A stretch of 64,000 nucleotides of DNA from Thermincola carboxydiphila (GCA_016841725.1 JAENYP010000001.1:1-64000), one strand, 5' to 3'. Positions 35,478 through 45,971 are shown, numbered from the stretch's first letter. Notes: generated from the letters alone by a model not told the origin. Numbers and translations: made by a program.

Positions 35478-37543
35478 TAAATACTCACCACCCCTAGAGA
35501 CTGAACATTTATTCTGCCTTCAAGCTCGTTATATGAGAGCACCACCAGTTCGGGAATCAGCTTTTCAGTCAGTTTTTTAAAGTAGATTCTGACAACCGGG
35601 GCACACAGTATAATTGGCTGGTATCCATTTCGGGACGCGCTTTCCACATTTACCGTAAGGCTGTTAAATATCTGCCTGGCATTATCAGGGTCCAGGGCAA
35701 TATATGACCCATGTTCCGTATTTTGGATGGAATCTCTGACTGTCTGTTCCACACCCGGGTCAAGGGTAATCACATGAAGTGTATCACCCGAATCGGTGTA
35801 CTGTTTTACGATGGTACGCGCCAGCGCCTGTCTTACGTATTCTATGAGCATATCGGTATCTTTAGTTGCCCTGGCATGATCGGCCAGTGTCTCCAGAATT
35901 GTGACCAGATCCCTGATGGGGACCCTTTCAGCAAGCAGTCCTGCCAGTACCTTTTGTATCTCACCAAGAGTCAGCAGTCCTGGAACGATTTCTTCGACAA
36001 CAGCCGGATGTGTTTTCTTTACGTGGTCAAGCAGATTTTGGACATCCTGCCTGCCGAATACCTCGTGGGCATGACTCTTGATAACTTCGGTGAGGTGGGT
36101 GGCGATAACCGAAGATGGGTCGACAACAGTATATCCGGCAAGTTCTGCCTGTTCCCGCAGGTCGGGCGGTATCCATTTGGCCGGCAGTCCAAAGGCAGGT
36201 TCTACAGTGTCGATCCCCTTAATTCCATTCTCGGTAAGTCCGGAACTCATGGCAAGGTATTGGTCAGGCATAATTTCTCCGCCTGCCGCCTCCACACCTT
36301 TTATTTTAAACACATAACTATTGGGCTTTAATTGCATGTTATCCCTCATCCGGATCGGCGGCAGGACAATACCCAATTCAAGCGCACACTGGCGCCTGAT
36401 CATGACCACCCTGTCAAGGAGGTCCCCACCCTGATTGGCATCTACCAGTGGAATGAGGGAATAGCCCATCTCTATTTCAAACACATCAACCTGTAACAGT
36501 GACATGACGTTTTCCGGTTTTTTAATTTCCTCAACTTCTTCTTCCTGTTCCATTTCCTGCAGCTTAACCTTCTGCTCATTCTGAATTTTCTTCATGGAAT
36601 AGGCGCCTGCCGCCATAATTCCCGCAAGGATAAAGAACGGCACCGGAGGCAGCCCCAAAAGGCCCAGGGTGGCAAGGGCGCCTGCTGCTATAGCCAGTAC
36701 CCGGGGGCGGCTCGTCAGCTGTATTGACAATTCCTGACCAAGGCTTATTTCAGAAGATGCGGCCCTGGTTACGGTAATACCGGTCGCTGTAGATATCAGC
36801 AGTGCCGGTATCTGGGAAACCAACCCATCACCCACCGTCAAAATGGTATAAGTGTTCATCGCATCTGTGAGGGGCATTCCCCTCTGTAAAACTCCGATGG
36901 CAAACCCTCCGATTATATTAATGATTACAATAACAATCCCGGCAATGGCATCACCTTTGATAAACTTGGAGGCGCCATCCATGGCTCCATAGAAATCTGC
37001 CTCCTTCTGAATCCTTTCCCTTCTTTCAACAGCCTCCCTGTCAGTAATCAGACCTGCATTAAGGTCGGCATCTATACTCATCTGTTTTCCCGGCATGGCA
37101 TCAAGGGTAAACCGGGCAGCAACTTCAGAGACCCTCTCGGCGCCTTTGGTAATTACAATAAACTGAATGACCACAAGGATCAGAAAAATGACAAAGCCTA
37201 CCACCGGGTTGCCCCCGATAACAAAGAGCCCGAATTTCTCAATAATCTTTCCGGCAAACCCATTGAGCAGAACCAATCTTGTTGAACTGACATTAAGGGA
37301 AAGCCTGAATATCGTCATAATCAGCAAAAGAGACGGAAAAGATGAAAATTGCAGCGGCTCATTATTGTACATGCTGACCAGCAGCACAATCAGGGCCAGT
37401 GTGATATTTACAGTCAGAAAAAGGTCCAACAGTACGGTGGGGATGGGAATTACCATCATAACCACCATGCCAATGACTGCGGCTGCTACAAATATGTCAC
37501 TGTACTTTGTGATTCTGGATAGCGCAACCTGCTGTACTGCCAT
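35477..37543 (-). CDS. flhA: Flagellar export apparatus protein FlhA
   Basis: 688 residues from the ATG giving MAVQQVALSRITKYSDI with AGGAGGAGG upstream. Eight membrane segments in the first 320 residues include the conserved FHIPEP-type loop (RFTLDAMPGKQMSIDADLNAGLI). A large cytoplasmic domain follows (DVFEIEMGYSLIPLVD onward) that docks substrates and chaperones. It is the core of the type III export gate. flhB precedes it and flhF follows. Confidence 0.97.
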   Translation of the reverse strand: MAVQQVALSRITKYSDIFVAAAVIGMVVMMVIPIPTVLLDLFLTVNITLALIVLLVSMYNNEPLQFSSFPSLLLIMTIFRLSLNVSSTRLVLLNGFAGKIIEKFGLFVIGGNPVVGFVIFLILVVIQFIVITKGAERVSEVAARFTLDAMPGKQMSIDADLNAGLITDREAVERRERIQKEADFYGAMDGASKFIKGDAIAGIVIVIINIIGGFAIGVLQRGMPLTDAMNTYTILTVGDGLVSQIPALLISTATGITVTRAASSEISLGQELSIQLTSRPRVLAIAAGALATLGLLGLPPVPFFILAGIMAAGAYSMKKIQNEQKVKLQEMEQEEEVEEIKKPENVMSLLQVDVFEIEMGYSLIPLVDANQGGDLLDRVVMIRRQCALELGIVLPPIRMRDNMQLKPNSYVFKIKGVEAAGGEIMPDQYLAMSSGLTENGIKGIDTVEPAFGLPAKWIPPDLREQAELAGYTVVDPSSVIATHLTEVIKSHAHEVFGRQDVQNLLDHVKKTHPAVVEEIVPGLLTLGEIQKVLAGLLAERVPIRDLVTILETLADHARATKDTDMLIEYVRQALARTIVKQYTDSGDTLHVITLDPGVEQTVRDSIQNTEHGSYIALDPDNARQIFNSLTVNVESASRNGYQPIILCAPVVRIYFKKLTEKLIPELVVLSYNELEGRINVQSLGVVSI

Positions 37544-37556
37544 GACCGTCCTCCTC

Positions 37557-38657
37557 CTAAATTTTCCCCTTAAGCTTATACACAAAAGCCAGAACTTCTG
37601 CAACTGCCTGGTAGAGGTCGGCAGGAACCGAATCCCCTATCTCAGCCCCAAAGTAAAGTGACTGGGCTAATGGCTTGTTTTCCACTATCACAATGTCATG
37701 TTCCCTGGCTGTTTCCCGGATCTTAAGAGCTATCCTGTCCTGACCCTTGGCTATAACCGTGGGGGCAGACATTGTTTCCGGGTCATACTGCAAGGCAACG
37801 GCAAAGTGTGTCGGGTTGGTGATAACCACATCTGCCTTTGGCATGGCCTGCATCATCCGCATCATTGACATCTGTCTCTGCTTTTGCTTGATCTTGCCCT
37901 TAATCTGCGGGTCACCTTCTGCCTGTTTGTGCTCTTCCTTGACCTCATGTTTCTCCATCATCATTTTCTTTTCATTGCGCCACTTCTGAAACATATAATC
38001 AAGTATTGCTATGATTACCAGCCAGATAATTATCTTGAAAACCACTCGCAAAGCCACAGTTCCGATAAATGCTGCCGAAGCCCTGAGACTCATGTCACTC
38101 AGACCGGAGAAATTCATAAACTCTTTCATTATTTCAGTGTAGGCGATATAACCTACCAGCAGTACCTTGAGAATTGATTTCACCAGCTCGGCAAGGGATT
38201 GCAGGGAAAATATCCGCTTAACACCCTGAACCGGGTCAATATTATTCAGGTCGAATTTGACTGAGGTTATATCAAACCGGAACCCGGTCTGGATAACCGA
38301 AGCAGCCGTCCCGGCAACCAGACAGCCACCCACAATGGGGACCAGTATCTTTGCCGAAAAAATCATCACCGTCATCAGGATACTCTGTAAGATCCTGTAG
38401 TCAATCATAAAGTCCTTCTGTCCAAACAACTTGAAGAGGTCTGAGGTTAATACCGCCCACCCGTCGGCAAATTCAGGAGCCAGGAACTTTACACCCAGGA
38501 AACCCACCAATAGGACCAACACAGAGTTTACCTCGGCGCTGTTTGCAATCTGCCCTTTTTTCGCTGCCTCCTGTCTCCTTTTCGCGGTAGGTTTTTCGGT
38601 TTTTTCAGCAAACAGCTGCAGATTAATTGTAAAACGGCGCAAACGCAGTTCTTTCAT
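37557..38657 (-). CDS. flhB: Flagellar export switch protein FlhB
   Basis: 366 residues: four membrane segments (about 40-220), a cytoplasmic linker (EVKEEHKQAEGDPQIKGKIK) and the autocleavage motif NPTHFAVALQYD. Cleavage between Asn and Pro switches export from rod/hook to filament proteins. The N-terminal ELRLRRFTINLQLFAEKTEKPTAKRRQEA is typical. It follows fliR directly. Confidence 0.97.
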   Translation of the reverse strand: MKELRLRRFTINLQLFAEKTEKPTAKRRQEAAKKGQIANSAEVNSVLVLLVGFLGVKFLAPEFADGWAVLTSDLFKLFGQKDFMIDYRILQSILMTVMIFSAKILVPIVGGCLVAGTAASVIQTGFRFDITSVKFDLNNIDPVQGVKRIFSLQSLAELVKSILKVLLVGYIAYTEIMKEFMNFSGLSDMSLRASAAFIGTVALRVVFKIIIWLVIIAILDYMFQKWRNEKKMMMEKHEVKEEHKQAEGDPQIKGKIKQKQRQMSMMRMMQAMPKADVVITNPTHFAVALQYDPETMSAPTVIAKGQDRIALKIRETAREHDIVIVENKPLAQSLYFGAEIGDSVPADLYQAVAEVLAFVYKLKGKI

Positions 38658-38659
38658 CC

Positions 38660-39448
38660 CTAAACCTCTTTACCCAGAATTTGCAGCATTCTGAGAGTAT
38701 CCTGATAGTTGCCCTCAAACAGGAGTTCCAATGCAACGATATATACAGGAAGAATTATTGTAATCATTATTGCTCCTATAAATATTTTTGCAGGTATTCC
38801 GACGAAGAAAACCGGCATCTGAGGCATCATCCTGGCCACCATCCCCAAAGCAACTTCAGTTACAAATATGGCGCCGATTACCGGCATGGCCAGTTTTAAA
38901 CCGGTAACCAGCATTGTTCCGAATAAGTCTATCATGAAATTTGTAGCTTCAGGAGGTACCGTAAGGCCAAATATGGGTATTTTATCGTAGCTCTTATAAA
39001 GAGCAACAATTATATAGTGATGACTATTGGTAGCCAGGAACACCAGGAGTGAAATTATATTTTTGAAGGAGCCTATCAGTGATGCCTGTGTCCCATTAAG
39101 GGGGTCAACAACATTGACAATACTGTAACCCATCATAAAGTCGATATTCTGGCCGGCAAACTGAACGGCCGAGAAGACAAACTGGGCCACAAAACCTATT
39201 ACCAGCCCGATAACGATTTCACTGGCCATATACAGTGCAAATGGTCCTATCTTTACCGGAATAACCGGCGCTGTCAGCTGAAGGCTGGAAAACATGATTA
39301 CCGATAAAATCATTGTCATCAAAGCCCTTGCCTGACCTGGCATTACTCTGTTGCTGAATACGGGAGCCGCTATAAAGATACCGCTGACTCTTGCCAAAAC
39401 CATGAGGAATAAATCTATATTTGAGGCTATTTGTCCCACAATTTCCAC
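38660..39448 (-). CDS. fliR: Flagellar export protein FliR
   Basis: 262 residues, nearly all hydrophobic, about six membrane segments. FliR signatures include ARVSGIFIAAPVFSNRVMPGQARAL near the N terminus and GQNIDFMMGYSIVNVVDPLNG in the middle. It forms the export gate with FliP and FliQ. It starts at a GTG and lies between fliQ and flhB. Confidence 0.95.
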   Translation of the reverse strand: MEIVGQIASNIDLFLMVLARVSGIFIAAPVFSNRVMPGQARALMTMILSVIMFSSLQLTAPVIPVKIGPFALYMASEIVIGLVIGFVAQFVFSAVQFAGQNIDFMMGYSIVNVVDPLNGTQASLIGSFKNIISLLVFLATNSHHYIIVALYKSYDKIPIFGLTVPPEATNFMIDLFGTMLVTGLKLAMPVIGAIFVTEVALGMVARMMPQMPVFFVGIPAKIFIGAIMITIILPVYIVALELLFEGNYQDTLRMLQILGKEV

Positions 39449-39469
39449 AAATATGCCCTACTTTCGGAA

Positions 39470-39745
39470 TTATTTTATAACTATAAAATTATTCAGGTTA
39501 ATAAAGACATTTGACATGTAGGCCAACATTACATTAAGCATCCAGGAACCGAAAAACACTACCACAGCCAGAACTGCAACAATCTTCGGCACAAACGTAA
39601 GGGTCTGTTCCTGAAGGTGGGTTGTGGCCTGGAAGAAACTAATCAGAATGCCAATAATCAAGCTGCTGCCAAGGATTGGTGAGGCCACCAGCAAAACTGT
39701 AAATAACGCCTCTCTTGCCAGATATACTACATTGTCGGCGCTCAT
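39470..39745 (-). CDS. fliQ: Flagellar export protein FliQ
   Basis: 91 residues, two membrane helices (about 15-40 and 50-78) with the family segment FFQATTHLQEQTLTFVPKIVA. It is a small export gate subunit. fliP lies 13 bp upstream and fliR 21 bp downstream. Confidence 0.95.
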   Translation of the reverse strand: MSADNVVYLAREALFTVLLVASPILGSSLIIGILISFFQATTHLQEQTLTFVPKIVAVLAVVVFFGSWMLNVMLAYMSNVFINLNNFIVIK

Positions 39746-39758
39746 TGCTTATCCCCTT

Positions 39759-40535
39759 TCACTGGAAACTTAGAACCAGGGACCGTGTTAACAGGTACCA
39801 TCCGTCCACCATGACAAACAGGAGAATCTTAAACGGCAGTGATATCATCATCGGTGGCAGCATAATCATACCCATTGACATCAGGGAACTGGCCACTATC
39901 ATGTCAATGACGATAAAAGGAATAAATAGCATGAATCCAATCTGGAAAGCTGTTTTCATTTCACTCAAGACAAATGCCGGAATAAGAACCATTGTCGGCA
40001 CATCATCATAGGTTTTGGGGCGGGGATTTTCAGAAAGCTTAACAAATAAGGCCAGGTCCTTTTCCCTCGTCTGGTTAAACATAAACTCTCTAAGGGGTTT
40101 TACCGCATTACCCAAGGCCTGCTCCTGGTTAATTTTTTCCTCCATATAAGGCTGCAGAGCATTCTGGTTTATTTGTGACCAGGTAGGTGCCATTACAAAA
40201 AACGTCAGAAAAAGAGCCATCCCTACAATTACCTGATTGGGTGGAGCCTGCTGGGTAGCCAGAGCGCTCCTCATAAAAGAAAGCACTATGATTATCCGGG
40301 TAAAGGAAGTCATCATTATGAGAATCGACGGCGCCAGTGACAGGACAGTCAACAGGAAGAGTATCTGCAGGCTTGCAGACATCTCTGCAGGGTTATCCGC
40401 ATTCCCCACTCCTATATTAATGTTGGGTACCGGTGCCAGTGCAGCGTTGACGGGTACGGCCCCAAAAATCAGAGCGGCGGTGACTATTATTGCGAAAAAT
40501 ATCATATTCCGCTTGATTTTGCCTGACCTATTCAT
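39759..40535 (-). CDS. fliP: Flagellar export protein FliP
   Basis: 258 residues from the ATG giving [18 protein letters not shown]; an ATG three codons earlier is too close to GGGGGG. A cleavable signal-type N terminus (about 1-30) is followed by [48 protein letters not shown] and three more helices, with the FliP signature at the C terminus. It is the main pore-forming gate subunit. The start overlaps the fliO stop. Confidence 0.95.
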   Translation of the reverse strand: MNRSGKIKRNMIFFAIIVTAALIFGAVPVNAALAPVPNINIGVGNADNPAEMSASLQILFLLTVLSLAPSILIMMTSFTRIIIVLSFMRSALATQQAPPNQVIVGMALFLTFFVMAPTWSQINQNALQPYMEEKINQEQALGNAVKPLREFMFNQTREKDLALFVKLSENPRPKTYDDVPTMVLIPAFVLSEMKTAFQIGFMLFIPFIVIDMIVASSLMSMGMIMLPPMMISLPFKILLFVMVDGWYLLTRSLVLSFQ

Positions 40536-41133
40536 CACCGTCATCCCCCCGGGTAATGTTCCCCCGCTTTTCTGTAATCGATTGAAGCCTCTGAATCTGC
40601 TTCTTGATATGCTCATTGAATGATTTCTGTCTGGAACCAGGAAGGTTTAACCTCGAAGGCATAATTTGATCAAGTATGCCTGGCGGAATAACACCTTCCG
40701 CTTCTCTCGCCTTTGCTTTTTCTATCATTTCGCCTATTACTTCCTCATCAGTGATTTCGGAAATGAGACTGATGTTTTGGTCGGTCACCCCCAGAACATA
40801 TACCTTACCGGCTATTTGTGTGATATAAATGCCTTTGTTCATACTAAAAGCATACTGGTCCAGGACACTAATTGTCTCTCCCCTTGATGATACCTTCATG
40901 CTTTTACGCAAAAATCTCATTGTGAGGTACGCCAACCCTACAATAATAAGGAGACTGAGCACCAGTTTGATAAATAAAACAGCCATGCTTGGCATCGGGG
41001 AAGCCTGGGGCTCTTCGATATTGTCCAGATTCAGTTCCCTGGAAGCAGCCAGGACCTTTTCGGCCGATAAAACGGCGTACCAGGTTAGGACAGCAAAAAA
41101 TGGCAGGACGAGCCTGGTAAAAAATTGCTTCAT
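40528..41133 (-). CDS. fliO: Flagellar biogenesis protein FliO
   Basis: 201 residues. An N-terminal signal-like helix (about 9-28), a second membrane helix (about 48-68, [25 protein letters not shown]) and a soluble domain ([36 protein letters not shown]) fit FliO/FliZ, which helps FliP assemble. It is encoded directly upstream of fliP. Confidence 0.9.
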   Translation of the reverse strand: MKQFFTRLVLPFFAVLTWYAVLSAEKVLAASRELNLDNIEEPQASPMPSMAVLFIKLVLSLLIIVGLAYLTMRFLRKSMKVSSRGETISVLDQYAFSMNKGIYITQIAGKVYVLGVTDQNISLISEITDEEVIGEMIEKAKAREAEGVIPPGILDQIMPSRLNLPGSRQKSFNEHIKKQIQRLQSITEKRGNITRGDDGDE

Positions 41134-41160
41134 TAAGTTGACCTCTCTCTTATAAAAGGG

Positions 41161-41523
41161 TTAGGACAGAGCCTTTCGTACAGCCTCCAGCACCCGGTCC
41201 GGCTGAAAAGGTTTGACAATAAAGTCCTTGGCCCCGGCCTGAATGGCATCAATAACCATTGCCTGCTGACCCATAGCGCTGCACATGATAATATTGGCCT
41301 GGGGGTCAAAGTCCCGTATTTCCTTGACAGCGCTGATCCCATCCATTTCAGGCATGGTAATGTCCATTGTAGTCAGTTCCGGTTTAAGTTCTTTGTATTT
41401 TTCAACTGCAACACTGCCATTCTCAGCTTCCCCGACTATCTGGTAACCGTTTTTGGTCAGAATATCTTTGATCATCATGCGCATAAAGGCGGCATCATCC
41501 ACAATGAGTATACGCGCTCCCAT
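41161..41523 (-). CDS. cheY: Chemotaxis response regulator CheY
   Basis: 120 residues from the ATG giving MGARILIVDDAAFMRM, GGAGG six bases upstream. Single receiver domain: acidic pair Asp9-Asp10, phospho-acceptor Asp54 (TTMDITMPEMDG), Ser/Thr in MCSAMG and Lys in FIVKPF. It carries the signal from CheA to the motor switch. It lies directly after fliY, whose product dephosphorylates it. Confidence 0.96.
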   Translation of the reverse strand: MGARILIVDDAAFMRMMIKDILTKNGYQIVGEAENGSVAVEKYKELKPELTTMDITMPEMDGISAVKEIRDFDPQANIIMCSAMGQQAMVIDAIQAGAKDFIVKPFQPDRVLEAVRKALS

Positions 41524-41544
41524 AACTGTCCTCCTTATCACTGT

Positions 41545-42849
41545 TTATTGTAAATTCGTTACTCTCTCAATTGGCGAAATAATGTCTGTAACCCTAATTC
41601 CAAAATTTTCATCAATAACAACTACTTCCCCCTTGGCAAGTAATTTGCCATTGACCAGCAGGTCGACAGGTTCACCGGCAAGTTTGTCCAGCTCTACAAC
41701 AGACCCTTGCCCCAAAGCCAGTATATCTCGGATAGTCTTACGGGATTTACCCAGTTCAACCGTTATCTGCAGTGGTACATCCATAATCAGGTCAATATTG
41801 GAAATTTCCCTCGATTGGAAACCGGACTGCATAGGAGCAAACTGTGCCGGCTGAACAGAGACTTGGGGAGATTGAACTGCAGACCTTCCGGCAGGCATGG
41901 CCTGCCGGCTGTCAGGCACATAAGTTCCCGGCTGGTGAATTGCGGCTGTTTCAACAGCTGCAGCGGCATATTCAAGACCAACACCGCCCTGTTCAACACC
42001 GGTTATCCCCTGATTAAGCAAATTATCCAGGTCAGATAGGTCCCGATTGGTGCTGCTGATATCGGCAGCATAGTCCGGTGTGGTTTCAGCTGCTGCACTT
42101 TCGTGCAGCTCTGGAGCGGTCATTTCATCCATTAGGTTTCTGACCATATTCCGGGCAAACTCTAAAGGAATTAACTGCATTATTTCACTGTCTATCAATC
42201 CCTCAATAGTCATCCTGAAAGATACCTTTACAAGCGTCTGGCCTTTTTGACCAAGTGTACCTGTGAGCTCATCGGTGGCAAAATTAACTTCCTCAACAGT
42301 TGGAGGGGATATTTCAACCCTATCCTTTATTATTGTTGACATAGCAGTTGATGCCGACCCCATCATCTGATTCATAGCCTCACTGATTGCACTGATATGC
42401 ATCTCATTGAGTCCGGCAGGGGGGGATTGTCCGTCACCACCCATCATCAGGTCCACCATCACACCGGCATCCTGATCACGGATAATCAGAACATTAGCCC
42501 CGCTGAGCCCGGTAACATATTCCACATTAACCAGCACATAGGGTAATGGGTAGTCCTGTCTGAATGTATCAGGGTCTGTCAATTGGACCACCGGAGTGGT
42601 AATCTCGACCTTACTGCCTAAAAGGGTGGACAGCGCAGTTGCTGCAGATCCCATAACAATGTTAGCAACTTCACCGACAGCATCCCGCTCCATGTCTGTA
42701 AGCCCACCCCCGGGCTCCATAGCGCCATGTTCTGACTGCAGGGAAACCGGAGTCCCCTTGGGCCCCTCATCAACGGCATCTTTTGCCAGAGTATCTGATT
42801 TCAATAAGGCATCTATTTCTTCCTGGGACAGAACACCATCACTCATCAT
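41545..42849 (-). CDS. fliY: Flagellar switch protein FliY (FliN/CheC fusion)
   Basis: 434 residues starting at the third in-frame Met behind AAGGAG. N-terminal EIDALL motif (CheY-P-binding type), then a CheC-like phosphatase domain with two active-site helices (AVGEVANIVMGSAATALSTL and AISEAMNQMMGSASTAMSTI), a Pro/Gln/Ala-rich linker (about 255-345), and a C-terminal FliN/SpoA domain (DVPLQITVELGKSRKTIRDIL). It is both C-ring subunit and CheY-P phosphatase. The start overlaps the fliM stop. Confidence 0.95.
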   Translation of the reverse strand: MMSDGVLSQEEIDALLKSDTLAKDAVDEGPKGTPVSLQSEHGAMEPGGGLTDMERDAVGEVANIVMGSAATALSTLLGSKVEITTPVVQLTDPDTFRQDYPLPYVLVNVEYVTGLSGANVLIIRDQDAGVMVDLMMGGDGQSPPAGLNEMHISAISEAMNQMMGSASTAMSTIIKDRVEISPPTVEEVNFATDELTGTLGQKGQTLVKVSFRMTIEGLIDSEIMQLIPLEFARNMVRNLMDEMTAPELHESAAAETTPDYAADISSTNRDLSDLDNLLNQGITGVEQGGVGLEYAAAAVETAAIHQPGTYVPDSRQAMPAGRSAVQSPQVSVQPAQFAPMQSGFQSREISNIDLIMDVPLQITVELGKSRKTIRDILALGQGSVVELDKLAGEPVDLLVNGKLLAKGEVVVIDENFGIRVTDIISPIERVTNLQ

Positions 42850-43840
42850 TGTCATCTCCTTCCTTTAATACTGACGAAATCTGAACAGCCATTTTACTTC
42901 CCATGGTTCCGGGCTTCCCCAGATACTTTTTCCGGGAACCCACCATAATTTCGACAGGGTCATTAACCTTACTATCCAGCATAATCACATCACCCGGCTG
43001 GAGTTCCAGCAGTTCCCCAACATGTATAGAAGCCTTTCCCAGCAATGCCGTAAGGTTCAGGTTCGCTTTCTCTATCTGAGCTTTAATGCGCCCAATGGAT
43101 TCCTGGGTGGACTCCCTTGCTGTGCCGGCAAACCAGAAGTGGGCAGATAACTTGCTAATAATCGGTTCCAGAACAATATAGGGAATACACATATTAATCA
43201 GGCCTTCATTATCCCCAAACCTGGTCTTAAATGAAACCAGGACCACCATTTCGGAAGGAGATACAATTTGGGTGAAAAGCGGATTTGACTCAATCACCTC
43301 AAGCTTTGGTTTTAAGGAGATGATGCTTTCCCAAGCCTCCCGGAATATATCCAGGGTACGGACAACTACTTTTTCAATAACTACGCGTTCAATATCGGTC
43401 AGGTCACGGATACTTTCCGGCGCCTGGCCGGGGCCGCCGAACAATCTGTCAATTATGGTAAACACTATCGAAGGATTAATTTCCAGTATTGCATTCCCTT
43501 CAAGTGGCTCTGCCCGAAATATGTTCAGGATGGAAGGGTTTGGCACTGAATGAATGAACTCATCATAAGTCAGCTGCTCAACTGAATGAACCGTAATCTG
43601 TACAATTGTGCGCAGGTGTGCCGAAAAAAACGTTGCCAGCAGGCGGGCATAATTTTCATTTATGGCCTGAATAGTGTGAATCTGTTCCTTGGAAAACTTG
43701 CTGGGCCTTTTAAAATCATATACCCTGATCTTCTTGTGAGAGGAATCGTCTTTCTTCTTTATCTGGTCCGGTCGAGCCTCATCAGTGGACAAAGCCGATA
43801 ACAGAGCATCTATTTCGTCCTGGGATAGAATTTCACTCAC
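42839..43840 (-). CDS. fliM: Flagellar motor switch protein FliM
   Basis: 333 residues from a GTG behind GGAGGTGA. The first residues SEILSQDEIDALLSAL form the CheY-P docking peptide; the middle domain has YDFKRPSKFSKEQ and the GGPGQAPESIRDLTDIER segment; the C terminus is a FliN-like SpoA domain (GELLELQPGDVIMLDSKVNDPVEIMV). It forms the C-ring. Confidence 0.97.
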   Translation of the reverse strand: MSEILSQDEIDALLSALSTDEARPDQIKKKDDSSHKKIRVYDFKRPSKFSKEQIHTIQAINENYARLLATFFSAHLRTIVQITVHSVEQLTYDEFIHSVPNPSILNIFRAEPLEGNAILEINPSIVFTIIDRLFGGPGQAPESIRDLTDIERVVIEKVVVRTLDIFREAWESIISLKPKLEVIESNPLFTQIVSPSEMVVLVSFKTRFGDNEGLINMCIPYIVLEPIISKLSAHFWFAGTARESTQESIGRIKAQIEKANLNLTALLGKASIHVGELLELQPGDVIMLDSKVNDPVEIMVGSRKKYLGKPGTMGSKMAVQISSVLKEGDDNDE

Positions 43841-43867
43841 TTTGCTCTCACCTCCAGTACCGGCCTT

Positions 43868-44374
43868 TTACTGTACCACAAAACTTGTAAAATAAACACT
43901 GTTCACATTCCCCTTAACCATATGGGTATTGATGTTTTTCTTAAGCAAATCTGCCAGTTTTTCCATCGCCTTTGTCTGTGAAAGGCTGTCGGGACTCTGC
44001 TGGCGAAGTGTACTGTTAATAGTGTGCTGGATTTGGGGCAGCTTGGCAGCTATCTCTTCCTGAACGGTAGGTTCCTGGAAGGCCAGCACAATCTTTACTT
44101 TGATGTACCTATTGTTGTCAGGAGTGTCGAGGTTGGTAATAAACTCTCCGGCATCATAAATTGTGCCAATGGTCTCACTTTTCACCGTGCCATAGCCATC
44201 CCCCTTGGGTGTATCGTCTTTGGAAAATGTATTGGCAGCATACATGGCTACACCGAAGGATAGTCCGGCACAGAGAATAAGAACAGCTACCCCGGCTATG
44301 ACAAGCCTAATTGTCCCGGAACCTGAGGAAGCCTTCTCCTCTGTCTTCTGAACTTCATTGTTTTCATCTGCCAT
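43868..44374 (-). CDS. fliL: Flagellar basal body protein FliL
   Basis: 168 residues: short cytoplasmic N terminus, one membrane helix (about 23-46) and a periplasm-facing/extracellular FliL domain (EFITNLDTPDNNRYIKVKIVLAFQEP) ending in NVNSVYFTSFVVQ. It associates with the stator. It lies between flbD and fliM. Confidence 0.94.
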   Translation of the reverse strand: MADENNEVQKTEEKASSGSGTIRLVIAGVAVLILCAGLSFGVAMYAANTFSKDDTPKGDGYGTVKSETIGTIYDAGEFITNLDTPDNNRYIKVKIVLAFQEPTVQEEIAAKLPQIQHTINSTLRQQSPDSLSQTKAMEKLADLLKKNINTHMVKGNVNSVYFTSFVVQ

Positions 44375-44388
44375 TAAATGTCTACCCC

Positions 44389-44628
44389 CTATTCGTTATG
44401 GGTTTCGCCCAAATTATCAGTCTCAGGAGAAACCCGGCCAATGACCTTTATGCCGATTGACCTGCGGTATTCCATCACCTTATCAATCAATTCCTCGACT
44501 GAATCCTTAAGGACAAATTTCTTCCCGGTGGTCAGGGTAAGCACTGTATCCGGAGTGGCCTCAACGAACTCGATAAGTTCAGGATTTATAACCAGCTCCG
44601 AACCATTCATCCTGATTACTTTAATCAT
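44389..44628 (-). CDS. flbD: FlbD family protein
   Basis: 79 residues from the ATG giving MIKVIRMNGSELVINPELIEFVEATPD, with AAGGGG five bases upstream; an earlier ATG is less likely. This short FlbD (PF06289) domain, also called SwrD, raises motor torque in B. subtilis. It lies between flgE and fliL as in B. subtilis. Confidence 0.93.
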   Translation of the reverse strand: MIKVIRMNGSELVINPELIEFVEATPDTVLTLTTGKKFVLKDSVEELIDKVMEYRRSIGIKVIGRVSPETDNLGETHNE

Positions 44629-44705
44629 ACAAACCCCTTCTTTCAAAATGGGGTCCAGGGATGGATGTTTCCATCCCCGACCTCCCTCTTAATGCCTAAA
44701 CCGGA

Positions 44706-45971
44706 TTAGCGTTTCAGGTTTACAAGCTCCTGAAGCATTTCATCAGAAACAGTGATAATCCGGGAATTGGCCTGAAACCCTCTCTGAGTGACTATCATAT
44801 CGGTGAATTCCTGTGACAGATCCACATTAGACATCTCTATCTTACCGGGAGATATATCCCCCCTGCCCCCTGAGCCTGCTGTACCTATTTGTGCCTGCCC
44901 GGAGTTATTAGACGCAACATAATTATTCTCACCGACCTTCATGAGGCCTGCCGGGTTGTTAAAGTTGGCCAGAGTTACCTGGGCCAGCTGCTTGGTAAGC
45001 CCGTTGGAGAACCTTCCGGTGACAATACCTGTCTTGTCGATGGAGTAACCGTTTAAGACACCTGATGAATAACCGTCCTGGCTGTTCAACTCCACATTGG
45101 ACTCAGATGCAAACTGGGTCAACGCATTGAGGTCAAGGTCTATGGTTACCGGGTCGGCATCGTTGCCTCCAACAGTAGGTGTCCCCGTAATCTGAAGTGG
45201 AGAAGTGAAAGTATCAAGTGTGCCGTCAGGGTTAAAAGTGACAGTGGCAGCCCCCAAGGCGTCAACCCATGCAGGAGCATTTGTCAAGCTGATATCCCAT
45301 TGATGTGCTGTGGTATTTTTAGTAAATTCAACATTCATGGTCCAACTGCGGCCTAAGGAATCATAAACTGTTATACTTGATGGCCAGGTGGTTGCCGCTA
45401 CCGGCGGTGAAGCCAGGGGATCTGCCGGAACACCGTCAGCATCAAGATTTCCCACAAACACAGCCTCTGTGCTGGCCTGTGGCTGGATTGCCTGTCCCTT
45501 GGGAATCTGAATCCCGGATATGGCTCCTGTTGTATCAATGTTTCCGGAACTGTCGGCCATCCAGCCCTTAACCATCAGGCCTGATGGACTGATCAGATTT
45601 CCCACTGAATCAAAATCGAAGTTTCCAGCCCGGGTATAAAAGGTGTTGTCACCATCACCCAATATGAAGAACCCGTCCCCGTCTACCATCATATCGGTAA
45701 CCTTGCCGGTAGTTTCGGAACTGCCCTGGGTATGCAGGATATCAATACTGTTGACGGTCATCCCCAGTCCTATCTGCTGCGGGTTTGTCCCCCCCTTACC
45801 CCCCTGTGGTGAAGAAGCGCCGCGGATATTCTGGCTGAGCATATCCTGGAAGGTGACCCTTGCTCTCTTGTAACCGATTGTGTTAACATTGGCGATGTTA
45901 TTACCAATAACATCCATACGGGTCTGGTGGTTTCTTAAACCAGACACTCCGCTGAACATGGAACGCATCAT
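44706..45971 (-). CDS. flgE: Flagellar hook protein FlgE
   Basis: 421 residues. The N-terminal rod/hook motif SMFSGVSGLRNHQTRMDVIGNNIANVNTIGYKRARVTFQDML and the C-terminal VDLSQEFTDMIVTQRGFQANSRIITVSDEMLQELVNLKR form the coiled-coil D0 domain. The middle contains the FlgE D2 region (SITVYDSLGRSWTMNVEF). GGAGG precedes the ATG. It is exported to build the hook. Confidence 0.96.
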   Translation of the reverse strand: MMRSMFSGVSGLRNHQTRMDVIGNNIANVNTIGYKRARVTFQDMLSQNIRGASSPQGGKGGTNPQQIGLGMTVNSIDILHTQGSSETTGKVTDMMVDGDGFFILGDGDNTFYTRAGNFDFDSVGNLISPSGLMVKGWMADSSGNIDTTGAISGIQIPKGQAIQPQASTEAVFVGNLDADGVPADPLASPPVAATTWPSSITVYDSLGRSWTMNVEFTKNTTAHQWDISLTNAPAWVDALGAATVTFNPDGTLDTFTSPLQITGTPTVGGNDADPVTIDLDLNALTQFASESNVELNSQDGYSSGVLNGYSIDKTGIVTGRFSNGLTKQLAQVTLANFNNPAGLMKVGENNYVASNNSGQAQIGTAGSGGRGDISPGKIEMSNVDLSQEFTDMIVTQRGFQANSRIITVSDEMLQELVNLKR